NCBI RefSeq assembly: GCF_003952525.1
Contig: NZ_CP034451.1
Location: forward strand, 1,798,001 to 1,862,000
Reading direction: 5' to 3'
Origin: Mesorhizobium sp. M3A.F.Ca.ET.080.04.2.1
GTDB lineage: Bacteria; Pseudomonadota; Alphaproteobacteria; Rhizobiales; Rhizobiaceae
Length of the DNA stretch: 64,000 nt
Numbering within the stretch: the stretch's first letter is position 1; every line of letters begins with the position of its first letter. The notes below the pieces were generated by a model that saw nothing but the letters and a program-made list of their open reading frames with translations, was not told where the DNA came from and made no database searches. The position numbers and the translations under genes are program-made. Below are positions 48,379 to 56,877 of this stretch, piece after piece.

Positions 48379-48639
48379 ATGCGTACCCTGATTGGCGCTG
48401 TTGGCGCCATGCTCTTGATTTCCACCGCCGCCTTCGCCGGCCAGACCGAAGGACTGATCAAGAAGGTCGACAAGGACACGCTGATGCTGACGCTGGACGA
48501 CGGCAAATCCTACAAGCTCAACGCCGAGACCGATCTGGACGCACTGAAACCCGGCATGGACATCGTCATCGCTTTCGACGTGACCAATGGCGAGAACGTC
48601 GTTACCGATATGCAGCTGCCGGACAGCGACCAGAATTAG
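48379..48639 (+). CDS. Small secreted DUF1344 protein
   Basis: The 86-residue protein has a signal peptide (MRTLIGAVGAMLLISTAAFA, cut before G) and a small beta-rich domain EGLIKKVDKDTLMLTLDDGK of the DUF1344 family, which is common in rhizobia. Its function is unknown. The ribosome-binding site aaagagga is 9 nt upstream. It stands alone. Confidence 0.88.
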   Translation: MRTLIGAVGAMLLISTAAFAGQTEGLIKKVDKDTLMLTLDDGKSYKLNAETDLDALKPGMDIVIAFDVTNGENVVTDMQLPDSDQN

Positions 48640-48717
48640 TTCCTCGCTGCGAGGTCTTGGCCAACGCGGTGCGCCGGTAGAGGACCACTTTCGAAATTAG
48701 CCGGACGCCGAAAGCTT

Positions 48718-48906
48718 CGTCATTCTAGGGCGAAGCAAGGAGCGGAGCGACGCGCGCAGACCTAGAATCCATGCCGTTGCGTCGGAGCTTTGCAGCAGTG
48801 CAGAACGTTTTCTATTCTGCGCCGCTTTTGCCATTCGGCTAGGTCACGACATGGATCCTAGGGTCTCCGCGACGGAGCTTCGCTCCTGCTTCGCCCTAGG
48901 ATGACG
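48718..48906. repeat. 189-bp MITE-like/palindromic element with ~26-bp terminal inverted repeats
   Basis: The left end (48718 onward: cgtcattctagggcgaagca) and the right end (ending 48906: tcgccctaggatgacg) are inverted repeats over 26-27 bp with one mismatch and one gap. The interior is non-coding. A homologous element with other sequence in its arms is at 55341-55520. It fills the gap between DUF1344 and the histidine phosphatase. Confidence 0.8.
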
Positions 48907-48923
48907 AGGTTGAGGCGTCTGCC

Positions 48924-49510
48924 TCACAGCCACTCCAGGCTGCGGCCCTGCAGCCGCAGCAGGCGATCCTGCGGGATATCGAGGTTGGCCGCTTGCTTCT
49001 TCGACATTCCGTCGACAAGGCGGAACAAGCAGCGCATGACCCCCCGTGGGTGACGCAGACCGTCTGCCGGTCGAGTGTATCCAACCACGGCTTGATGCGC
49101 TCGAGCAGCATCTCGTAGCTTTCGGCGCCCTCGCCTGGCGGCTGGAAATCCCATTTGGCGTGCCGGCGCCCGGCGGTCGAACCCGGAAGCCTGGCCTCGA
49201 GCTCGCCAAAGGTGAAACCCTGCCAATCGCCGAAACTCAACTCCACAAGGCGCGGATCGGTGCGGTAGGCGAGCGGATCGAGTCCCATCGCCGCGCGCAT
49301 CAGCTCCATCGTCTCGCGCGTGCGGCGCATCGGGCTGGCGACGAAGTCGAAATCGGTGGGCTTGTCGACGAACTCGGCCAGGCGGCGACCGTTGCGGGTC
49401 GCCTGCGCGCGGCCGAGCGCGTTGATGTCTGTATCCGCCTGTCCCTGCAGCCGACCCTCGACATTCCACTCAGTCTGGCCGTGGCGCGCGATGTAGACGA
49501 GCGGATACAT
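48924..49510 (-). pseudogene. Histidine phosphatase (phosphoglycerate-mutase family), frameshifted
   Basis: From the ATG at 49510 the frame gives a PGM/cobalamin-phosphatase-like protein with YIARHGQTEWN and the second histidine in VCVTHGG. At a run of six C (49040-49045, G on the coding strand) the frame changes. In the next frame the expected C terminus continues (VMRCLFRLVDGMSKKQAANL and on to RSLEWL, stop at 48924). One additional G would restore a 195-residue protein. In the first frame the tail is nonsense rich in Cys/Ser/Arg. It may be a true frameshift, phase variation or a sequencing error in a homopolymer. Confidence 0.8.
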
Positions 49511-49548
49511 CAGTCTTCCGGAGCTCGGACCAGGGCCGGGACGGAGGA

Positions 49549-50367
49549 TCAGTCCTTGATGGTCGAGATGTCCGGCGCGTCGACCGCCTTCATGCCGACG
49601 ACGTGATAGCCGGAATCGACGTGATGGACCTCGCCGGTCACACCGCGCGACAGATCCGACAGGAAATAGACGCCGGAATCGCCAACCTCTTCCTGCGTCA
49701 CCGTCTGCTTCAGCGGCGCGTTGTATTCGTTCCACTTCAAAATATAGCGGAAATCGCCGATGCCGGAGGCGGCAAGCGTCTTGATCGGGCCGGCCGAGAT
49801 GGCGTTGACGCGGATCTTCTTGGCACCGAGGTCGACCGCGAGATAACGCACGCTGGCTTCGAGCGCCGCCTTGGCGACGCCCATGACGTTGTAATGCGGC
49901 ATGACCTTTTCGGCGCCGTAATAGGTCAGCGTCAGCAGCGAGCCGCCTTCGGCCATCAACGGCTCGGCGCGCTTGGCGATGGTGGTGAAGGAAAATACCG
50001 AAATGTCCATGGTGCGCAGGAAATTGTCGCGCGTCGTCTCGACATAGCGGCCAGTCAGCTCGTCCTTGTCGGAAAAGGCGATGGCGTGGACGAGGAAGTC
50101 GAGCTTGCCCCAGTGCCTGGCGATATCGTCGAACACCGCGTCGAGGCTTGCCGGATCGGTCACGTCGCAATGGCCGGCGACATGCGCGTTGAGCTCCGCC
50201 GCCAGCGGCTCGACGCGCTTCTTGAAGGCTTCGCCCTGATAGGTGAGCGCGATTTCGGCGCCGTGATCGGCGCAGGCCTTGGCGATGCCGAAAGCGATCG
50301 ACCGATTGTTCGCGACGCCGAGGATCAGGCCCCGCTTACCGGCCATCAGGCCTTTTGCACCCGCCAT
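49549..50367 (-). CDS. fabI: Enoyl-[acyl-carrier-protein] reductase (NADH) FabI
   Basis: FabI reduces enoyl-ACP in fatty-acid elongation. The 272-residue short-chain dehydrogenase has GVANNRSIAFGIAKACADH and the active-site triad region YYGAEKVMPHYNVMGVAKAA with Tyr and Lys in the spacing used by FabI, and SAGPIKTLAASGI for the lid. I chose the ATG at 50367 (MAGAKGLMAGKRGLI). It is upstream of the histidine phosphatase on the same strand and downstream of the J-domain gene. Confidence 0.95.
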   Translation of the reverse strand: MAGAKGLMAGKRGLILGVANNRSIAFGIAKACADHGAEIALTYQGEAFKKRVEPLAAELNAHVAGHCDVTDPASLDAVFDDIARHWGKLDFLVHAIAFSDKDELTGRYVETTRDNFLRTMDISVFSFTTIAKRAEPLMAEGGSLLTLTYYGAEKVMPHYNVMGVAKAALEASVRYLAVDLGAKKIRVNAISAGPIKTLAASGIGDFRYILKWNEYNAPLKQTVTQEEVGDSGVYFLSDLSRGVTGEVHHVDSGYHVVGMKAVDAPDISTIKD

Positions 50368-50475
50368 GTGAAAGCTCTCCGCAAGAATATCTGCTTCGTG
50401 GAGAGCCCTATCGCACAGGCACAAGGCCCCTTCAAGCGCCGAAAACCGGCTGTGGAGGCGACAGAACTGCGCCGG

Positions 50476-51396
50476 TCACCCTTTTGCGCGGCGCATCAGG
50501 GCTTCGAGCTCGGCATCGCCGCCTTCCGGCAGCATCAGCCGCACATGTGCGTAAAGATCGCCATGACCGCCAGCTTTTTCCGGCAGTCCCCTGCCCTTGA
50601 GGCGCAGAACCTTGTCCGAACTCGACCATGCCGGAACATTGACGGCGAGCTTGCCGGTGGGCGTCTCGACCGCCACCTTGGCGCCGAGCACCGCGTCTGC
50701 CAGGTCGACGGGCAGGTCGACATGCAGGTCGCGGCCCTCGATGCGGTAGCGCGGATGGCGGCGGATATGGATCTTGACCAGCGCGTCGCCGGGCTGGCCA
50801 GGCCCCTGCTCGCCCTGTCCCTTGAGCCGAATGGTCTGGCCCTCCTCGACATAGGCCGGCAGCTTGACCGCCATCTTGCGGCCATCCGGGAACATCGCGG
50901 TGACTTTCTCGGCGGTGGCCGCCTCTTCGACGCTGATGTCCAGCGTGACGTTCAAATCAGCGGCCTGCACAGACTGGCGGCGCTCGCCCCGGCCTGCACC
51001 GCGGGAGAAGGCATCGCCGAAGATCTGGCTGAAAATGTCGCTGTTGCCGTCGAACGGGTCGCCGCCCGGGCGTCCGGTGCGAAATTCGAAATGCGCGCCG
51101 CCAGGACCTTGCTGGCGACGGAACCCGGCGAACGGATCGCCACCGGCCGCGCCCTCGAAGCCCTGGAATTTCGGCTTGCCGTCGGCGTCGATCTCGCCGC
51201 GGTCGTAGGCGGCGCGGGTCTTCTCGTCACCGACGATCTCGTAGGCCTGATTGGCGGCGGCAAAACGGTCCTTCGCCTTGGGATCATTCGGATTCTGGTC
51301 CGGATGATGCTTCTTGGCGAGCTTGCGGTAGGCCGATTTTATGTCCTTGGCCGATGCGTTTTTGGCAACGCCCAGCACCTCATAGGGGTCGCGCAT
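50476..51396 (-). CDS. DnaJ C-terminal domain chaperone (CbpA-like)
   Basis: The 306-residue protein has an N-terminal J domain ([21 protein letters not shown] motif in [11 protein letters not shown]), a Gly/Phe-rich linker (about 70-130) and a DnaJ C-terminal substrate-binding domain. It has no CxxCxGxG zinc-finger repeats, so it is a class-II J protein like CbpA. It works with DnaK. The start at 51396 is preferred to 51411. Confidence 0.92.
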   Translation of the reverse strand: MRDPYEVLGVAKNASAKDIKSAYRKLAKKHHPDQNPNDPKAKDRFAAANQAYEIVGDEKTRAAYDRGEIDADGKPKFQGFEGAAGGDPFAGFRRQQGPGGAHFEFRTGRPGGDPFDGNSDIFSQIFGDAFSRGAGRGERRQSVQAADLNVTLDISVEEAATAEKVTAMFPDGRKMAVKLPAYVEEGQTIRLKGQGEQGPGQPGDALVKIHIRRHPRYRIEGRDLHVDLPVDLADAVLGAKVAVETPTGKLAVNVPAWSSSDKVLRLKGRGLPEKAGGHGDLYAHVRLMLPEGGDAELEALMRRAKG

Positions 51397-51512
51397 GTTT
51401 CCTGCCTGCAAGAGAGAATTGAGTCACAGTCGCCCCCTATATGCGCTTGGATAGGAAGAAATTCCAGTGGCGCAAGAGGAAACCGACAAGCGAAAATCCG
51501 GGCGCCCCGAAG

Positions 51513-51977
51513 TCAGAGCGCTTTGAATTGCTGCATGCGCCAGCCGCCAGTGCCGGCCATGCACAACTGGCCTTTGTACATGACGACGCCGTCGAAGCTC
51601 TCCCGCGTGGCGGCGAAGCTGCGGCAGGTCAGCCCGCCATCCTTCAGCTCCACCAATTCGGTGATGGAGCCGCGCGAGCCGGTGCCGGCATTGGCCCATG
51701 GCACCGCCTGGCCGCCGAGCTCGCGGATGTCGGCCGAGGAGACCGCGTTGCCGATGGTGGTCTGGTCGGAGTCGTTATCGCCGGTAGCCGGCGCGGCAGG
51801 CGAGGGAGACGCGCTGGAGGTGATGATCGAGCGGTCGACCTCGGCCTTTTCCAGGCTGAAGCCGCCGGCGCCGCAAGCGGCAAGCGGAAACGCCAGCGTC
51901 AGCAACGCAGCCTTGGCGCTGGCCGAAGCGATAGCGCTCCATTGCCAGTTGTCAAAAGCTTGCGCGATACGCGACAA
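51513..51977 (-). CDS. RT0821/Lpp0805-family surface lipoprotein
   Basis: The predicted 154-residue protein has a hydrophobic N terminus ending in a lipobox LAAC (Cys35), then a Ser/Ala/Pro-rich linker and the domain WANAGTGSRGSITELVEL, FAATRESFDGVVMYKGQLCM, typical of the RT0821/Lpp0805 surface-protein family. No ATG fits; a TTG at 51977 with a good GGAGG site 8 nt upstream is the likely start. It is divergent from pdxH, with start codons about 40 bp apart. Confidence 0.75.
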   Translation of the reverse strand: MSRIAQAFDNWQWSAIASASAKAALLTLAFPLAACGAGGFSLEKAEVDRSIITSSASPSPAAPATGDNDSDQTTIGNAVSSADIRELGGQAVPWANAGTGSRGSITELVELKDGGLTCRSFAATRESFDGVVMYKGQLCMAGTGGWRMQQFKAL

Positions 51978-52017
51978 TCGGCCCACTCCTCCGCAACAGT
52001 AAAAAATTCGGAAAACT

Positions 52018-52635
52018 ATGAACGAAACTGAGTTAACAAGCAGTGACTTCACCGAGGCCGCAGAGCCGTTTCGGCTCTTCGCCGAATGGCTCGACGACGC
52101 CACAAAAAGCGAGATCAACGACCCCAATGGCGTGGCGCTGGCCACTGTCGATGCCGATGGTATGCCGGATGTGCGGATGGTGCTGCTCAAGGGGTTCGAC
52201 GAAAGCGGATTCGTCTTCTACACGAATTTCAAGAGTGCCAAGGGCCGCGAGATTCTTGACACGATGAAGGCGGCGATGTGCTTCCACTGGAAGTCGCTGC
52301 GCCGCCAGGTGCGCGTGCGCGGACCGGTGGAGATCGTCACCGACGCCGAGGCCGACGCCTATTACGCGACACGGCCGCGCGGCAGCCGCATCGGCGCCTG
52401 GGCGTCGAAACAGTCGCGGCCGCTGGAAAGCCGCTTCGCATTAGAGAAGGCGGTGGCGGAGTACACGGCGCGCTATCCGATCGGTGACATCCCGCGGCCT
52501 AAGCACTGGTCAGGCTTCCGCATCGTGCCGACCACGATCGAATTCTGGCACGACCGTCCGTTCCGGCTGCATGATCGGCTCGTATTTTCACGCAACGCCG
52601 CTGGCGGCTGGGACAAGACGCGGCTCTATCCCTGA
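52018..52635 (+). CDS. pdxH: Pyridoxamine 5'-phosphate oxidase
   Basis: PdxH oxidises pyridoxamine/pyridoxine 5'-phosphate to PLP using FMN. The 205-residue protein has the expected motifs [30 protein letters not shown], and [15 protein letters not shown] with the C-terminal RLYP. Length is normal. It starts with ATG at 52018 and is convergent with the enoyl-CoA hydratase gene at 20 bp. Confidence 0.97.
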   Translation: MNETELTSSDFTEAAEPFRLFAEWLDDATKSEINDPNGVALATVDADGMPDVRMVLLKGFDESGFVFYTNFKSAKGREILDTMKAAMCFHWKSLRRQVRVRGPVEIVTDAEADAYYATRPRGSRIGAWASKQSRPLESRFALEKAVAEYTARYPIGDIPRPKHWSGFRIVPTTIEFWHDRPFRLHDRLVFSRNAAGGWDKTRLYP

Positions 52636-52655
52636 GGATGGCCCAAGGCGGGGGT

Positions 52656-53408
52656 TCAACCTTTCTTACGCGTCATGAAAGCGGTGAGCGCGGCACGCGC
52701 CTCGTCGGATTTCAGCCGTTGGCGGAAGTGCTCGCTCTCCACCTTGATGCGGGCGAGGAGTTCCTCGCGGGAGCCACGCATAAGGTCGCGGGCGATCTTC
52801 AGCGCCTGCGGCGGCTTGGCCGCGATCTCGTTCGCGGCCGCCAGCACCGAGCTTTCCAGCGCCTCTTCCCCGACCACCTCATAGATCAGACCGGCGGCCT
52901 TGGCGCGCTCGGCGGAAAAGCCCTCGCCGAGACCGAGCAGCGCAAAGGCGCCCTGACGACCGAGGATTTGCGGCGCGAGCAGGCTGGAGCCGGCTTCCGG
53001 CACCAGGCCGAGGTCGACGAAGGGCGTGCGAAAGATCGTGCGCGGCGTGGCGAAGGTCAGGTCGCAATGCAAATTAAGCGTGGTGCCGATGCCGACGGCG
53101 ATGCCGTCGACACCCGACACCATGGGCTTCTCCGCCCTGGCCAGCGCCACCAGGAAGTCCCAGACTTCCGTGCCGCCCTCGCCGCCGGTGGCGATCACCA
53201 GGAAGTCGGCAAGGTCGTTGCCGGAAGAAAAGGCGCCGGGCACGCCGAGGAAGACATGGACGCGCACCGCCGGATCGGCGTCGCCTTCGAGAAGGGCGGC
53301 CGACATTTTCGCGTACATGGCGCGGGTCAAGGCGTTCTTCTTGTCCGGCCGATTCATGCGGATGATCTGCACGGCGCCCCGGCGCTCGATGAGGATATGA
53401 TCGGTCAC
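52656..53408 (-). CDS. Enoyl-CoA hydratase/isomerase family protein
   Basis: The 250-residue crotonase-fold protein starts at GTG (MTDHILIERRGAVQI), with AAGG ribosome-binding site. It has the oxyanion-hole segments GVPGAFSSGNDLADF and the SGVDGIAVGIGTTL helix. The usual second Glu region reads DLGLVPEAGSSL. It is next to an acyl-CoA dehydrogenase on the same strand (27-bp gap), so the two probably act in one acyl-CoA pathway. Confidence 0.9.
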   Translation of the reverse strand: MTDHILIERRGAVQIIRMNRPDKKNALTRAMYAKMSAALLEGDADPAVRVHVFLGVPGAFSSGNDLADFLVIATGGEGGTEVWDFLVALARAEKPMVSGVDGIAVGIGTTLNLHCDLTFATPRTIFRTPFVDLGLVPEAGSSLLAPQILGRQGAFALLGLGEGFSAERAKAAGLIYEVVGEEALESSVLAAANEIAAKPPQALKIARDLMRGSREELLARIKVESEHFRQRLKSDEARAALTAFMTRKKG

Positions 53409-53435
53409 GGTCGGTTCCTTCGCAGTTCGGGGCGT

Positions 53436-55205
53436 TCAGGCCAAGATCAGCGCCATGCCGGCGGCGGCGAGGCTGTCGGCACCATCGACGACGCGCTCCC
53501 TCAGGGCCCGGGTCTCGCCAAGCAGGTTTTCGGCGAAGAAGCGGCAGAGCGCGACGCGGCTGCGATCGGCGAGACCGCCCTGCGCCAGATAGGCGCCGCC
53601 GGCGGTCAGCGAAATCAGGCGCAGATAGGGCGTGGCGCCAGCCATCGCGGCGTCGGCGTTGCCGTCGGCCAACAGCTTCTGCAGGAAGCGCGTCGCCTCG
53701 TCGAGATCGGCGAGCGCCCGGTCGAGATTGTCGGCGGTGCGGCCAAAACCCTCGATGTTGGACGTGCGCACGCCATCGGCTACCGCTTTCAATTCGCCGA
53801 TGTAGCGGTGCACGTGCTCGCCGCCGCCGAGCGGCAGCTTGCGCGACACCAGATCGATCGCCTGGATGCCGTTGGTGCCTTCATAGATCGGCGCGATGCG
53901 GGCGTCCCGATAGAGCGCCGCCGCGCCCGTCTCCTCGATGAAGCCCATGCCGCCATGCACCTGGACGCCTAGCGAGGCGACCTCGACGCCGACATCGGTC
54001 GAAAAAGCCTTGGCCAGGGGCGTCAGCAGGTTGGCGCGGTCGCGCCAGTTGGCGGCGGCCTCGCCCTCGCCGACGCGTGCGCGGTCGATGGCGTGCGCGC
54101 AGGAGTAGCTGATGGCGCGCGCAATCTGGGTCAGGGCCCGCATGGTCAGAAGATTGCGCTGGACGTCCGGGTGATGGACGATCGGCGCCATGCCCGCACC
54201 GGCATAGTCCGATGCCTTGCCCTGGCGCCGCTCGTTGGCATAGGCGATCGCCTTCTGGGTCGCCGTCTCGGCCACCGCCACGCCCTGCATGCCGACCGCA
54301 AGGCGGGCGTTGTTCATCATCGTGAACATGCAGGCGAGACCGTTGTTCTCCTCGCCGACGAGCCAGCCGATGGCGCCGGGCGTCATGCCCTGAAAGCCGT
54401 CGCCATAAATCATGGTGCAGGTCGGCGAGGCATGGATGCCGAGCTTGTGTTCGAGGCCGGAACAGAAGACGTCGTTGCGGGCACCGAGCGAGCCGTCGTC
54501 ATTGACCAGGAATTTCGGCACCAAAAACAGCGAGATGCCGCGCGTGCCGGCCGGTGCATCGGGCAGCCTCGCCAGCACCATATGCACGATGTTGTCGGTG
54601 AAGTCGTGCTCGCCATAGGTGATGAAGATCTTCTGGCCGAAAATGCGGTAGGTGCCGTCGCCGGCCGGCTCGGCGCGGCTGCGCAGAGCGGCGAGATCTG
54701 AACCGGCCTGCGGCTCGGTCAGGTTCATGGTGCCCATCCACTCGCCGGAGACGAGCTTGGCGAGGTATTTCTGCTTCAGCGCTTCGGAAGCGTGCTTGTC
54801 GAGCGCCTCGACGGCGCCCATGGTCAGCGTCGGGCCGATGCCGAAAGCCATTGCGGCCGAGTTCCACATCTCCAGTGCTGCGACGCCAAGCATGGTCGGC
54901 AGGCCCTGCCCGCCGAATTCCTCCGGACCCGACAGTGCATTCCAGCCGCCGTCGATCCAGCGCCGGTAGAGTTCCTTCCAGCCGGGCGGCATGGTGACGG
55001 CGGCATCCTTCAGCACCGCGCCATGCTCGTCGCCAATCTTGTAGAGCGGCGCCACCTCCTCGCTTGCGAAACGCCCGGCCTCAGCCAGGATCGCGTCGAC
55101 CAGGTCCTCGCCGAGATCGCCGAAGGTGCCGGCCTCCAATGCAGGCTTCAGCCCCGCCACGTGCTTCAGCGTGAAGGCGATGTCTTCGACCGGCGCGCGA
55201 TACAT
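53436..55205 (-). CDS. Acyl-CoA dehydrogenase (long form, DmdC-like)
   Basis: The 589-residue FAD enzyme is of the longer acyl-CoA dehydrogenase class. It begins MYRAPVEDIAFTLKHVAGL, then MTLTEPQ-like MNLTEPQAGSDLAALRS (FAD site), IFITYGEHD, and a C-terminal YRDARIAPIYEGTNGIQAIDL (catalytic Glu region). A C-terminal extension of about 130 residues is typical of this branch, which includes 3-methylmercaptopropionyl-CoA dehydrogenases; the substrate cannot be fixed by eye. It is first in a two-gene unit with the hydratase. Confidence 0.92.
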   Translation of the reverse strand: MYRAPVEDIAFTLKHVAGLKPALEAGTFGDLGEDLVDAILAEAGRFASEEVAPLYKIGDEHGAVLKDAAVTMPPGWKELYRRWIDGGWNALSGPEEFGGQGLPTMLGVAALEMWNSAAMAFGIGPTLTMGAVEALDKHASEALKQKYLAKLVSGEWMGTMNLTEPQAGSDLAALRSRAEPAGDGTYRIFGQKIFITYGEHDFTDNIVHMVLARLPDAPAGTRGISLFLVPKFLVNDDGSLGARNDVFCSGLEHKLGIHASPTCTMIYGDGFQGMTPGAIGWLVGEENNGLACMFTMMNNARLAVGMQGVAVAETATQKAIAYANERRQGKASDYAGAGMAPIVHHPDVQRNLLTMRALTQIARAISYSCAHAIDRARVGEGEAAANWRDRANLLTPLAKAFSTDVGVEVASLGVQVHGGMGFIEETGAAALYRDARIAPIYEGTNGIQAIDLVSRKLPLGGGEHVHRYIGELKAVADGVRTSNIEGFGRTADNLDRALADLDEATRFLQKLLADGNADAAMAGATPYLRLISLTAGGAYLAQGGLADRSRVALCRFFAENLLGETRALRERVVDGADSLAAAGMALILA

Positions 55206-55340
55206 GTCTGCTGCTCCTCCTCGTCCGGCCGGCGATCGTAGAACCTAAGCCGCAGCGAAACCATCCGCCTGTGGGGTCGTCCGCTCCTTCTTTTTACGTA
55301 AACGTCAAACTTTGTCACGCGATTTTGCAGGAGCGGACTT

Positions 55341-55520
55341 CGTCATCCACGGGCGGAGCGGTAGCGAAGCGGACGCGTAGACCCGAGCATCCATTCCGTG
55401 ACCTCGCGCGGAGGGCTCCAGCGGAGCAGAAGCCTGAACCCTAGAGTCGCTTTGAAGTTCCGGCAGGGATCCTCGGTCTGCGCTGCGTCGCTGCGCTCCT
55501 TGCTCCGCCCGTGGATGACG
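55341..55520. repeat. 180-bp MITE-like element with perfect 19-bp terminal inverted repeats
   Basis: Left end cgtcatccacgggcggagc (55341-55359) and right end gctccgcccgtggatgacg (55502-55520) are exact inverse complements. The interior has sub-palindromes and no real gene. The ends resemble those of the element at 48718-48906. It occupies the 477-bp gap between the acyl-CoA dehydrogenase and GH25 genes (55206-55682). The rest of the gap shows only a possible TTAACCAT at 55634-55641. Confidence 0.85.
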
Positions 55521-55682
55521 AACGCGAAGGCCTCGGCCAAAGCCGCCAAATTCTACAACTGGCTTATCGTTGAATCTCGGTAGCTGCTAGGCGGCTCCGG
55601 CGCTGAAGCTCTTCGGATCCTAAAAGCACTTCCTTAACCATAGCGGTTCAGGATACCCTCTGGTCAGTGGGGACAACCCTGA

Positions 55683-56843
55683 TTGAAAAAGCCGGCGCGT
55701 CATCTTCGCCGCCTGGCGCTTTTCGCTGCTGCGATGGTGCTGGGCACGGCGGCAAGGGCCTCGGATTTCTCCGAGCCATGGAAGAATGACGAGCGCGCGC
55801 TGGTCATCGACGCCTACGAGTACAATTCCATCGACTGGGCGCAGCTTGCCACCGACAAGCGTATCGTCGGTTTCATCAACAAGGCCTCCGACGGGCTGCC
55901 TCCGCCGTATTTCTGTTCGGGCGATGAGACTGAATTCAAGCTCTGCAAGGCGCTGTGGAAGCGCCATGCGGTGACGCGCGAACTCTTCCAGACGCGCAAG
56001 GTGGTGGCCAAGGCGCTTGGCCTCAAATGGGGCGCCTATCATCTCGCCCGCCCCGGCAACCCGGTCGAGCAGGCCAACAACTTCGTCGACTTCGCCGAGC
56101 CCGCACCGGAGGACCTGATCGCCCTCGACCTCGAAGGCAACGATCCATCGCAGTGGATGTCGCTTGAGGACGCGGAGGAATTCGTGCGGCAGGTGCACAG
56201 GCGCGTGGGACGTTTCCCGGTGCTCTACACCAACGGCAAGACTGCGCGGTATATCGCAGACAATCGCTATACCTATCGGCTGCTGTCGCGACTGCCGCTC
56301 TGGTATGCGCGCTACAAGCCGGATATCGACGTGCATTTCCCGATGGGCAACTGGCAGGGCTATGCGCTCTGGCAGTTCTCGGCCCAGGCCAATTGCGGCC
56401 GCCTCCACTGCCCCTATCGCGTGCCGGGCACGCCCAACGATATCGACGTCAACGTCGCGCCGATGAGCGCCGAGCAGCTGCGCCAGCAATGGGCCTTCGG
56501 CGGGCTGATCGACGTTCCGTCCGACTACCTCGCCTCGATCCCGGTGCCGATCTCGCGCGCGGCGGCGCTCGCCGGCAAGGTCACCATCACCTATGCCGAT
56601 GTTGCGACGCCGCCGACCTTCGAAGAGATGGTCGCGGTGCTCGGCGCGCGATGGGACAAATTCCGCGACGGCTTCCGCATGCCGGTGGTCAAGACCGTGC
56701 CGCAGCGCAGCTACTTCGGAATTCCTCAGTATGTCGCCTGGAAGCGAACCGAGCAGCGTTCCCCCGAACAACTCGATGCCGCCTTTGCCGCAGCCGATCC
56801 AGTGAGCACCGCTTCGACGGCGCTCGACAGCGCCAAGCGCTGA
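55683..56843 (+). CDS. Secreted GH25 lysozyme-like protein
   Basis: The predicted protein has a signal peptide (MKKPARHLRRLALFAAAMVL, cut near ARA-S) and a GH25-type barrel: VIDAYEYNSIDWAQL, GFINKASDGLPP, WGAYHLARPGNPVEQANNF, LIALDLEGND (catalytic Asp/Glu pair) and YALWQFSAQ. The family cleaves peptidoglycan (muramidase), so it may act in wall remodelling. The C-terminal 90 residues add a domain I do not recognise. The start appears to be TTG at 55683. Confidence 0.85.
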   Translation: MKKPARHLRRLALFAAAMVLGTAARASDFSEPWKNDERALVIDAYEYNSIDWAQLATDKRIVGFINKASDGLPPPYFCSGDETEFKLCKALWKRHAVTRELFQTRKVVAKALGLKWGAYHLARPGNPVEQANNFVDFAEPAPEDLIALDLEGNDPSQWMSLEDAEEFVRQVHRRVGRFPVLYTNGKTARYIADNRYTYRLLSRLPLWYARYKPDIDVHFPMGNWQGYALWQFSAQANCGRLHCPYRVPGTPNDIDVNVAPMSAEQLRQQWAFGGLIDVPSDYLASIPVPISRAAALAGKVTITYADVATPPTFEEMVAVLGARWDKFRDGFRMPVVKTVPQRSYFGIPQYVAWKRTEQRSPEQLDAAFAAADPVSTASTALDSAKR

Positions 56844-56877
56844 GGGCAAGCTCTATTGGCATGTGCCGGAGGCTAGC

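Noticed and set aside
49603..52002. A 799-codon + strand frame across fabI, the J-domain gene and the surface protein
   Set aside because: It is antisense to three well-supported genes, with Arg/Gly/Ala-rich low-information sequence and no motif.
55343..55549. A 68-codon frame inside the MITE-like element
   Set aside because: It falls within a palindromic repeat with no start signal; probably chance.
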